From Cymbomonas tetramitiformis (taxonomy: Eukaryota > Chlorophyta > Pyramimonadophyceae > Pyramimonadales > Pyramimonadaceae), in NCBI GenBank assembly GCA_001247695.2, contig LGRX02009851.1:1-14034 (forward strand): a stretch of 14,034 nucleotides of DNA, given 5' to 3'. Position numbers and translations under genes: made by a program. How positions within the stretch are numbered: position 1 is the first letter of the stretch; each line of letters starts with the position of its first letter. A model generated the notes under the pieces. The model worked only from the letters and a program-made list of their open reading frames with translations. It made no database searches and was not told where the DNA came from. Positions 1 through 7,801 of the stretch are shown piece by piece.

Positions 1-330
1 TCTCGTGTGCCAACACGAAATATTATTCGTGTTGACACACGAATGCTACACGAATTTGTTTCACCGCGTGTTAATCTCGTGTGCCAACACGAAATATCAT
101 TCGTGTCGACACACGAATGCCATACGCATATATTTCTCCGCGTGTTGGGCTAGTGTGTCGACACGTAAATTATTCGTGTTGACACACGAATGTCATACGC
201 ATATATTTCTCCGCGGGTTGGGCTCGTGTGACAACACCAACATCTCCCGTGTGCACACACGAAAATAATACACACGCTACTACATTGCATTCGTCTGCTG
301 TTCGTGTCATTGTCCAGTGTGCGCACACGG
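1..330. repeat. 74-bp minisatellite built of paired 14-bp dyads
   Basis: About four tandem units begin near 1, 75, 149 and 222, with period 73-74 bp. Each unit holds two inverted repeats of the form CGTGT-N4-ACACG. The clear ones start at 4, 28, 78, 102, 152 (first base changed), 175, 225 (last base changed) and 248, and a further one lies at 316-329. The array touches the window edge, so its true length is unknown. Any ORF across it is only repeat reading frame. Confidence 0.9.
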
Positions 331-1037
331 TAAGCACACGGTGTCCCGTATGCGTTCGTGTGGTTTTCCATCTTTTTCAGACCACTTTTCTGGGACCTTG
401 AAAACGTTTTTTGGGGGTCGAACCTTAGTCAGTGTGCCTTAGGATTGCATCTACTGATGGTATACCAAAGAAAAAAAACATACTTTCAACACCTTGACCT
501 TCGTGTCAGACCTCTCCGGGGGGTCTGGCCACACGTGCCACTTAGTGTGGTCACGTGGTGTATTTCGTAAGCATCCGATATCACTTGTAGCAGTATCGTG
601 TGGCCACTCTAAATATGTAGGGCCTCCTGCCACACCGCCCCATACCTACCAGCCCCCCCGGGAAAGATTGTCTAAATTTCGTTTTTGCCCGAGTACCTTA
701 CAAGCAAGGACTTTCACCCTCATGATCTTGATGCGAGAAGCCCCATGATTAGCTCCCCACACCTAAACACTGAAGGAGACGAAGATGCCACCGAGATTAC
801 AAAAGAAAATTTTGCTATTCTAGAATAATTTACAATACCAGTTTACATTACCTATCTATTTTTCCCGGTACCCTTTGGATCACATTGAAATAGTAAAGAA
901 AGCATAGAGAATGTCCATTTTTCTAATTTCGACTGCAGTAACCAAGACAACATTCATAACATGTACTCTACGGATTGGGAGGTTGATAGGAAATATAATT
1001 TTCGCCTAAAAAACAAGGTACTCATATTGAGTAAATG
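331..1037. other. Gene-free stretch with small inverted repeats
   Basis: I see no coding region here. It is richer in A and T than the retroelement, especially from 780 to 1040. It holds a hairpin CAGACC/GGTCTG (507-512 with 522-527), two CACGTG hexamers at 532-537 and 552-557, and an imperfect palindrome TACTCA-N3-TGAGTA at 1019-1033 next to the polypurine tract. If the element keeps a 3' LTR, this is where it should lie, but no match to the right side was found by eye. Confidence 0.55.
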
Positions 1038-1043
1038 CTCCCA

Positions 1044-1100
1044 CCTCCTCGATCCCCCCTCCCCCTCCCCCTCCTTACTCCGTTCCTCTTCTTTCTTGGA
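1044..1100 (-). other. Polypurine-tract-like run (3' end of retroelement)
   Basis: The plus strand is almost pure pyrimidine here, so the element strand reads as G/A-rich. It includes three runs of five or six G separated by single A at about 1054-1075. A purine tract just before the 3' LTR primes plus-strand DNA synthesis in LTR retrotransposons. The bases that follow on the element strand read TGGGAGCATTTACTC, so an LTR could start at 1043 with the usual TG. The assignment rests on position and composition only. Confidence 0.5.
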
Positions 1101-1406
1101 ACATAATTTCTATTAATCTAACCTTTGGCAAGGGAATGATTGTGCCCAGGATGAGTCCAGGCTGGATATGGGCCAGCCGAGGATGACACGCTCGGCAGAG
1201 GTCATGCCCCCAGGTGGGAGCCGGACATCTCATTCCTGCGAGGAGGCACAGGAGGAGTTGGCCTCAGTAGGAGGCACAGGAGGAGTTGGCCTCAGTAGCT
1301 TGCCACACCTGAGCGGCCCCCCTGCACATGGGCCACCAGACGGAAGGGACTGCAGAGAGTGATAGAGGCCAGCTTGGGACCCGTTCCTCATTGCCAGCCC
1401 TACAAA
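1101..1406. other. Non-coding 3' region between integrase and purine tract
   Basis: About 300 bp between the integrase TAA stop (1407-1409) and the purine-rich run. No convincing gene is present on either strand. It includes an exact 28-bp tandem duplication at 1241-1296. I see no chromodomain-like coding, although many Ty3/gypsy elements carry one after the integrase. Confidence 0.5.
1241..1296. repeat. Exact 28-bp tandem duplication
   Basis: The 28-mer starting AGGAGGCACAGG occupies 1241-1268 and is repeated without change at 1269-1296. Identical copies in direct tandem suggest a recent slippage or duplication event. It is not part of a recognisable ORF. Confidence 0.95.
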
Positions 1407-2226
1407 TTATTGGCCTGTCCGCACGCGTGGAAAACCGTCCGTCCGACGCGTGGACGGCGTGAAGAAGCGTTCGGTCACAGGGACTGGTCCATGCCAGCGC
1501 TTGGTCAGTTTCCTGCAGATGGAGCGATCCATCACCTTTTCCGTAAGGTGTTTCGCCTCTATCCAGACCAGATCTCCAACAGCATACTCCCGCTGCCCGT
1601 GCCTGCGATCAAACTGTTCGCGCTGTCGTTGTTGAGCCAGCTCTAACCGCTGTCTGGCGTCCCGCAGCTGCGACGAAAATTTCACGGCCACTTCGTGTGC
1701 GGTGCCTACTCCCCCTGTTCGTCGTCCAGCGGTGGACTGTGCGGCCTCCAGGAAAAGGTCCAACTGCGACAGCGGCGAGAACCCGAACACCAGTTCAAAT
1801 GGCGTGAAGCCAGTAGATTCACTCCTGGAGTCATTGATCGCGAACTCCACGTTAGTGGTGAACGGATCCCAGTCCTCCACATTGGCGTCTACAAAGGACC
1901 TGAGCATGTCCTCAATAACCCTGTTGCTGTGTTCCGCCTGGCCGTCAGACCGAGGGTTGTACGGCGTGGTACGAGCCACCTTCACACCCATCAGTCTCAT
2001 GAGCTCCTGTCAGAAGGCATCTTGAAACCGCGGGTCACGATCAGAGACAATCTTCATAGGCGCGCCATGTAAGCGCCACACCGAGTCAAAGTAGATCCTG
2101 GCCACCACAGCTGCGGAGCTGTCGCCGAAGTTCATCGGCACAACGTGGACCATCTTCGTCAGCTTGCAAGTGAAGGCCACGAAAGCGTCATTACCTCTTT
2201 CTGATACTGGCAGGCCGGTGACGAAT
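1407..2226 (-). pseudogene. Integrase catalytic core (rest) and C-terminal region, interrupted by TGA
   Basis: This segment continues the retroviral-type DDE integrase, which inserts element cDNA into host DNA. From 2226 it reads FVTGLPVSERGND, then the second catalytic Asp in VSDRDPRF (about 2035-2055), then an in-frame TGA at 2010-2012. The same frame continues with QELMRLMG and reaches TTPYNPRSDGQAE, which holds the catalytic Glu. The TGA falls where Ty3 integrases usually have Trp after Phe, so TGG to TGA is the simple explanation. The C-terminal part has a GPY/F-like stretch, KLTKRWHGPVPV, and ends shortly after at TAA (1407-1409), so the tail is short and has no chromodomain. It is joined to the preceding segment by a one-base frame change at 2224-2227. 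Confidence 0.85.
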
Positions 2227-2602
2227 CCACCGCCACATCCTGCCATGGCCTGTTCGGGATGCTGTGAGGGTTTAGCAACCCATCCGGGTAAGTCCCCCGC
2301 GGCCTCACTGATTGGCACACTGCGCAGGATGCAACCCAGGTGCCCACATCTTCCGCGGCACCACGCCAATAGAAGCGTCGCAGCACCCTCTCCAGAGTCT
2401 TGTCTCGCCCAGTGTGACCCGAGGACAATGACTCGTGAGCATGACGAATCACTACTTCTCGAAGTGGAGAGTCCTCCCCCAGCACCAACTGATATCTCCC
2501 TGCTGCGGTTCTCCAAACCACTTCACCCACTAGCCTGAAGTCCTGTAGGCATTGGTGTGGTGCCGCCTTCACTTTCTCTCTTAGTGAACGAAGTGTCCCC
2601 TC
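2224..2602 (-). pseudogene. Integrase N-terminal zinc domain and start of catalytic core
   Basis: This lies in the same frame as the RNase H/methyltransferase segment, directly after its TGA (2603-2605), so it was probably once continuous with it. An HHCC zinc-binding domain is visible: His residues in VIRHAHESLSSGHTG, then RRFYWRG, then Cys pair CAVC. The core begins with PWQDVAVD, whose last Asp is the first of the DDE triad. Immediately after it the homology moves to another frame. The sequence there has one T fewer than expected in a short T run (plus-strand AA at 2224-2225), consistent with a one-base deletion. The old frame ends uselessly at 2159. There is no start codon of its own that looks meaningful. 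Confidence 0.85.
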
Positions 2603-4498
2603 TCAGGTGTACTCCGCTTTCAACGCACGCAGGAACTTTGAGTCCGACTGCTGGGAGGCTGCGTCTCTGAAGTCTGCTGCCTCACCTGTCCTTATCACAG
2701 CGGGGGCTGTTCGCGGATGCCTCACGCGTGCTGGCTGTGGTTTGGCGGGAGGGGCGTGTACTATCAGAACAGGCCAACGAAGGTCGAAGGCCTTCCCATC
2801 TGGGTTCTCGAAGAACTGATTGGGCTCGCCCTTATCATCGTGAGTAGGGATGACCTCCACAATCTGCATATTGGCCTTTCTGAAAAGTTTGCGCCACGCG
2901 GGGAGCTTGGACTGGTGATCTGGTAGAACGAAGACTGCTGAGGTGTTTTCTGGGTCTGCCTTCCATTCTGCGATATACTTGTTCAAGATCGCCTCCACAG
3001 TGATGTGCTTGGAGTTATATGGAGGGTTACACCAAACCCGAAGGCCCCTCCATTTCTCTGAAAGACAGTCTGTCCAGAATCTATCCGCCTGTCTGTTGCG
3101 GCCGCCAAAGTCACAACAGGCGTCCACATCGAAGGGTCCAAATTTCTCGGCGTACTTCGAGGAGTACTCTGCTCGAACACGCCAATTCTGTGAGTCCTCT
3201 GGGGGAGCCTGCCGTTTTTGTGGGTGAAGGACCGGGGATGGAGTTGACTGTTGGGGCGCCTGCTGCGGGGTTGGTGAGCTCGCTGGCACCTTCTCAGTGG
3301 GCGCCTCCGATGCGTCAGCTCGTGATGTAGGCGTTCGCGTCTTCGGTGACGCCAACTGTGGAGGCGCTGGGGTCGTAGAGGCTTTCCCAGCGCGTGACAT
3401 ACTCCTCGTTATCCTTATCTGGGGTGGAGCTCTGTCAGGGGGTTCGTGTGGAGCTTCTGTCGGCTTCGCGCTATCAGCTTCAGGCCAGTCAGGCATGTCG
3501 AAGTCGAGGTGATCCTCCTTCATTCCCTTATAGAGCTTCGGGTTAACGAGAGCGATGGTCTCCCCCATGTCCATGGCCTGTTCCGCCATGGAGAGGGTTT
3601 CCACCGCTGAGAGCCAACAGTCAACAGTCTGGGCCCAGTGGGGATGAGCTGCGGGTGGTGAGCTGGAGAAGCATTCAGACTCCAGCGTTGCCAGGGGGTC
3701 TTTCGGCAGGTCTGAGGTGGGGTCGATCACTCCTGCCTCCTTCAACCCCTCGCGCACGTCCTTGTCTTTGAAGTCGGGTCTTCTAGACAGGGCGTCCGGT
3801 ACCAGCAGCAGCGCTCCCTTGATGTACTCCATTCTCGGGACTCCCACCTCCACCAGATCCATGTCCCAGCGTGCCTGTCTGCGGCTAAGCTCTCTGCCAG
3901 GTTCCATCAGCCATTCAAGGGGGCGGTGATCACCCTGGATGCGGAAGTTGGTGAAGATGAGGTAATGCCGCCAGGTAACGGTGGTACGGTGGTGTAGAGC
4001 ACCTAGCTCACGCTCGCCGGTGTGATAATTCTGCTCGGCGGCTGAGAACTGGCGGCTCTCGTATGCTATCACGCGCAGTCCAAGACCATCTCCATTGTCT
4101 TGCATCAGTACTCCCCCAAGAGCGATGCCGCTAGCATCCGTCTGCACCACGAAAGGTGCTGTGCCGTCTGCGGCACCCTTAATGTTGGGCAAAGCGAGCA
4201 CTGGCGCTGAGGTGAGGGCCTTCTTCAGCTCCTCGAAGGCCCACTGCTGCATGGGACCCCACTCCCAGGGTACGTCCGACTTGGTCAACCGGGTGAGGGG
4301 CTGAGCGATCTCGGAGAAGCAGTGAATGAACCTGCGGTAATACCCGGCCAGGCCCAAGAACTGCCTGACGTGGGTAACCGTCTCCAGCTCGGGCCAGTCC
4401 CTCACTGCAGCCACCTTGTCGTGTTGGGGTCTGCAGCCATCCGCGGAGATACAGTGGCCAAGGAACCGCAAGGATTTCTTCAACAGTTGGCACTTCGT
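2603..4498 (-). CDS. RT C-terminal part, RNase H and Dam-like adenine methyltransferase (pol segment)
   Basis: Numbering starts at 4483. Residues 1-65 complete the reverse transcriptase (LRFLGHCIS, then FLGLAGYYRRFI). Residues 105-235 are RNase H of Ty3 type, with Asp116 in QTDAS, Glu157 in GEREL, Asp185 in GDHRPLEW and Asp230 in DALSRR. Residues 240-430 are Pro/Ser/Thr-rich and look disordered. Residues 431-580 (about 3193-2744) resemble the phage-type DNA N6-adenine methyltransferase (Dam) family: FDVDACCD at 451-458 as the AdoMet-site motif, and WCNPPYN at 484-490 as the NPPY catalytic motif. Such an enzyme transfers methyl from AdoMet to adenine in DNA. The segment ends at TGA 2603-2605, but the frame runs on into integrase. 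It has no true start and is expected to be made as part of a polyprotein. Confidence 0.88.
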   Translation of the reverse strand, partial: TKCQLLKKSLRFLGHCISADGCRPQHDKVAAVRDWPELETVTHVRQFLGLAGYYRRFIHCFSEIAQPLTRLTKSDVPWEWGPMQQWAFEELKKALTSAPVLALPNIKGAADGTAPFVVQTDASGIALGGVLMQDNGDGLGLRVIAYESRQFSAAEQNYHTGERELGALHHRTTVTWRHYLIFTNFRIQGDHRPLEWLMEPGRELSRRQARWDMDLVEVGVPRMEYIKGALLLVPDALSRRPDFKDKDVREGLKEAGVIDPTSDLPKDPLATLESECFSSSPPAAHPHWAQTVDCWLSAVETLSMAEQAMDMGETIALVNPKLYKGMKEDHLDFDMPDWPEADSAKPTEAPHEPPDRAPPQIRITRSMSRAGKASTTPAPPQLASPKTRTPTSRADASEAPTEKVPASSPTPQQAPQQSTPSPVLHPQKRQAPPEDSQNWRVRAEYSSKYAEKFGPFDVDACCDFGGRNRQADRFWTDCLSEKWRGLRVWCNPPYNSKHITVEAILNKYIAEWKADPENTSAVFVLPDHQSKLPAWRKLFRKANMQIVEVIPTHDDKGEPNQFFENPDGKAFDLRWPVLIVHAPPAKPQPARVRHPRTAPAVIRTGEAADFRDAASQQSDSKFLRALKAEYT

Positions 4499-4499
4499 T

Positions 4500-6422
4500 G
4501 GACCTCTTGAGGAAGACGCCCTTCTCCCTGCACGTCAGGAGCAGTTGTTTGACGTGTTCGTAGTGCTCTGCAGCGGTGTTGCTGAAGACGACCACGTTAT
4601 CGATGAAGATCCGGACAAATGGGAGATGGCCCAAGGCCCGCTGCATCCGTCGCTGGTACTGAGACGGTGAATTCTGCAGCCCCTGCGGCATGACTAACCA
4701 CTCATATGACCCCATCTGGGTGGTGAAGGCGGTCTTCTCGACATCTCCTGGTGCCATCGGTACTTGCCAGAAGCCGTCCACCGCGTCGAACGAAGAGAAG
4801 AACTTCGCACCCTGCATCTCGTCGAACATCATCTGGATGTCTGGGAGAGGATACTTGTCCTTAACTGTCTGACGGTTGAGGAGCCGGTAATCGATCACCA
4901 GTCGCAGCTCCTTGGGGTTCCCCGGTTTGGGGACCATCAGACAGGGAGCTGCATAAGGGCTGGAAGAGGGTCGGATGTAGCCCTTGGACATCAGGGTCTC
5001 CACGCGTTCTCGAAGTTGGCGAAGTTCCTCTGCAGACTTCTTGTAGATGCGCTGGCAGGGCGGCCCCTTCTTGCTCAGCTCAGGGTCCAGGTTAATGTTG
5101 GCTTCATCTTGGGGGTCATGTCTGAGTCCATCGATGTTCGGTAGGGCAGTCGTCATCTCCTTTTTGTACTCCTCACCCCAGAAGTCCTGAAACTTGAGGG
5201 TCCACTCAGGGCTCACTTCTGCATCTTCAGTATCCGCAGCGGGTTCGGCGTTCTCAGAGTCGATAGCCGTGGCTGCAAAGGCAGAAGCAGTATCATCGGG
5301 GGACTTCTCGGCCATCATGAGCCAGGCGGGTTGTATCTCCGGGTCGTCATTGCCGCGTAGCTTCTGCGTCTCCGCGTACACCAGGTACTTCTTCAGCTGG
5401 GCAGGGGTTAGGAACACCTCATCCACCAATCCCGCGCAGGCCGTGCCCTTCGGAGACCTGTCTCCAGATGCTTTCCCGGGAGAACAGCCTGTGATGGTGA
5501 CGCGATCCCCAATCTTACCACTGCGGGACTTCCTGAGGAAGGAGACGGAGCCATTCCCTTCATAGCCCAGAGTGACAGGAGAGTGACTGCGCAACCACCT
5601 TCCGCCAAGGATAACATCCACCTGTATGCCCAGTGGTAGGATCCGGAGGGCAAGGGCGTTCTCCGTATAGGTGCCCGTGGTGGTGTGCGTGTTAAACTTG
5701 GCGTACGCGGTGGCGCCAGTGATCTTCACAGATCCATCCGCCAGGGTGACTCGCATCTCGGAGCCGGCTCGTGTCGTGAGGCCACATCGCTTAGCGCTCT
5801 GCTCCGAGATGAAGTTGTCAGAGGCCCCCGAGTCGATCAGCACCTTGACCGTGTGCCCTCTGAGGGTTGCGTAGAATACCAGCAGTAGCGGTCCTTCTTC
5901 GTCATGTGCCGCTGCAAGGGTACCCTCGATGTCGGTCTTCCACCGAACTCCCCCATCTGTGCGTATGCTTTTGCACTTGAGGTTGGGGAGGAGGTTGTCC
6001 GAGGCCTCGCGGCATTCTTCCAACGTTTGCCTACACGCGGCGTAGAACTCCTCATCCAGCAAATCAACATCTTCAGTCGGATGACTGACGAGGTTGTCTA
6101 CACTCGCCGTCAGCAGGGTGCCCGCTGAGGTGCATTCGCCCGAGGTGGGGCTGACATGAGTGGTGTCGCTGGTGGTAGGGCTCACATGGGTGGTGTCACT
6201 GGTAGTAGGGCTCACATGAGTAGTGCCACTGGTGGTAGGGCTTACATGGGTAGTGCCGCTCACTGTGGGGCTCACGTGAGTAGTGCCGCTTGTTGTGGGG
6301 CTCGCATGGGTAGCGACACTATTGATGAGACTGCCATGGGTGAGGGGATCCTCGTCATGCTGAGGGCTGCCAGTAGGGGAGTTGTGGGCGAGTTGGTGGG
6401 AGCTCTGGTGGTCAGTCTCGCC
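4500..6422 (-). CDS. Aspartic protease and reverse transcriptase (pol segment, -1 frame)
   Basis: This frame is open from 6422 and overlaps the upstream linker frame by about 148 bp; numbering here starts at 6275. Residues 1-45 are Thr/Ser/His repeats of about 10 residues. Residues 130-250 form a retropepsin with the catalytic DSGAS at 148-152 and VILGGRWL at 221-228. Residues 355-590 are the fingers and palm of a Ty3-type reverse transcriptase: LRLVIDYRLLN, catalytic Asp497 in SSFDAVDGFWQV, and MPQGLQNSP. The YxDD box reads FIDN (557-560), with codon AAC at 4596-4598 where a second Asp is usual. RT homology leaves this frame at about 4500 and resumes in another, with four unassigned bases at 4496-4499. 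The old frame runs on without homology to a TAA at 4179. Expression would need a -1 shift or an ancestral fusion with gag. Confidence 0.88.
6151..6330 (-). repeat. Six 30-bp in-frame repeats at the linker/protease frame overlap
   Basis: Imperfect 30-bp units start at 6151, 6181, 6211, 6241, 6271 and 6301. In the protease frame they encode repeats of the type TTHVSPTTSG. The repeat length is a multiple of three, so copy-number change keeps the frame. The gag/linker frame ends inside this array at TGA 6272-6274, while the protease frame runs through it. Confidence 0.9.
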
Positions 6423-7801
6423 TCAGGGGTCTCAGCTGCTGCCATCTGCTGGGTGAAGCAGAGCGAATTGACCGAGGACTCCTCTTCCATCACCTCAGGG
6501 TCTTCAGCGATGGGGTGGCTGTCGAGACGGGGCGGCGCTTCATCTGCTTCATGCGCTCTGGCGGTGGTCATCTGTTGGGTGAAGCAAAGCGAGCTGGGTG
6601 TGGAGGTCCCCTCCGTCACTACGCAGTCAGACGGGCCTTCAAGGTTTCCTCCCGGGGTAGCCGGCGCGTTGTCATGGCGCGAGGACGTCGTCTCTGTCGT
6701 GGGCTCGACCAGTGGGGATGATGGAGGGGATGCTCCCAAGGGGCTGGGACCCAGCTTCCGCATCTTATACTGGTGCACTGCGTGTAGACTGCACCAGGCG
6801 CCAGGTAAGCCCACGTCTCCCGCTGTCCCGGGTATTGTGCCCACTTCGGTGTCCAGGGTGCAGAGAGAGGTCGAGGATCTCGCTGCTGCTCTTCGTGCAC
6901 CCTCCTTTTCCCACAGCCTGCTACCGGGGGAGGAATCTGGACTCGAAGTGGCGATCGCCTCCAGCTGCTCGGCGGGCGACAGCTCTCTCCAAGCTGCGTA
7001 GAGGTCGGAGGGGCTGGCGCTAGGGGACTCGAGGACCTGCTGGTGACCGTCGTGTGAGAGGAGGTGCCACAGTGCAATGCGCTGATGGCCTTCTCTACGA
7101 TCTTGAGGTTCACGGGCAATGCGTACCCTCTCCGCCAGCTGGTTGGCGCGGTTCACATGCTCCTTCGGCGATCGACTCCCAGAGCGTATGCGGCTACGAG
7201 TACGCTCCCACATCTTATCCACCAGGTCCTTGGCAGCCTCCGGGGATTTGCGCAGGGCTCTGCGAACTTTTTGCATGGCGACTTCGAGGGGGAGAGAATA
7301 CAGATCCCTCTTCCAGTGCCACGCAGTCAGCCTCTTCTGCGGGTCTGCGAGGTTGGACTGATAGCTGGGCAGTGGTAGAACAACACGCGGTCGGGGGCGA
7401 AGATCGCGGGGCTCTCCGCGGTTGTTGCCCATAATGGGGGGTCTGTGCCGGGGGACTCGCCACCCCCTCCGACCCTCGATCCTTGCCTGTGTATAAGCAG
7501 GGCCGTCATCAAGAGGTAGTGACGGCTCATCGAAGGGGGTGCTTTCTACAAGAGGGTGGCTGGTCAGGTCATCCCTCGGCGGCGATGGGGCACCAGCTGA
7601 GCGGTAGGTGTGTCGCAAGCGGGTCCCAGAGGTGAAGGCCACGCTCTTGGGATGGGGACGGTGGCCCCAAGGGTCTCTGCGTCCTCGGGCGCGTCGGGGT
7701 TCCACTGACTCTGACCGCTTCTCCAGGGCGGAGAGGGTCTGATCATCAGGGCAAGACCTCACTTCCTCGAAGGGCAGGGTCTGGGACTGGTCGCCGGCCA
7801 G
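6272..7801 (-). CDS. Linker segment of unknown function between gag and protease
   Basis: This is an open frame of 509 codons in exactly the gag frame, starting right after the gag TGA (7802-7804) and ending at TGA 6272-6274. I recognise no family. The first third is Arg/Pro-rich. A central part (about 7360-6960) is charged and probably helical, with PQKRLTAWHWKRDLY, then KSPEAAKDLVDKMWERTRS, then ELSPAEQLEAIA. The last third is Ser/Thr/Pro-rich and low complexity, and contains the octamer SLCFTQQM twice, 42 residues apart (about 6569-6595 and 6443-6469). It has no ATG near its start, so it would be made only by readthrough of the gag stop or from an ancestral fused frame. It could be a gag/pol spacer, an envelope-like remnant or a retroelement-specific protein. 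No membrane segment is obvious. Confidence 0.6.
   Translation of the reverse strand: MAGDQSQTLPFEEVRSCPDDQTLSALEKRSESVEPRRARGRRDPWGHRPHPKSVAFTSGTRLRHTYRSAGAPSPPRDDLTSHPLVESTPFDEPSLPLDDGPAYTQARIEGRRGWRVPRHRPPIMGNNRGEPRDLRPRPRVVLPLPSYQSNLADPQKRLTAWHWKRDLYSLPLEVAMQKVRRALRKSPEAAKDLVDKMWERTRSRIRSGSRSPKEHVNRANQLAERVRIAREPQDRREGHQRIALWHLLSHDGHQQVLESPSASPSDLYAAWRELSPAEQLEAIATSSPDSSPGSRLWEKEGARRAAARSSTSLCTLDTEVGTIPGTAGDVGLPGAWCSLHAVHQYKMRKLGPSPLGASPPSSPLVEPTTETTSSRHDNAPATPGGNLEGPSDCVVTEGTSTPSSLCFTQQMTTARAHEADEAPPRLDSHPIAEDPEVMEEESSVNSLCFTQQMAAAETPEARLTTRAPTNSPTTPLLAALSMTRIPSPMAVSSIVSLPMRAPQQAALLT

Noticed and set aside
5..268. 87-codon ORF at the left edge
   Set aside because: It is made wholly of the 74-bp minisatellite and has only repeat-derived sequence.
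1..330. CRISPR array
   Set aside because: Whole units are repeated with only point differences; there are no unique spacers, and the context is eukaryotic.
1101..1406. Chromodomain after integrase
   Set aside because: The frame ends at 1407, and none of the element-strand frames downstream shows the aromatic pattern of a chromodomain.
2744..3196. Phage or bacterial origin of the window because of the Dam-like domain
   Set aside because: The domain is in frame inside an otherwise typical Ty3/gypsy polyprotein with eukaryote-type repeats around; no phage or bacterial genes are present.
6156..7001. 281-codon plus-strand ORF
   Set aside because: It lies antisense to the linker and protease start, is of low complexity and arises from the 30-bp repeats and GC-rich codon use; no protein family is seen.
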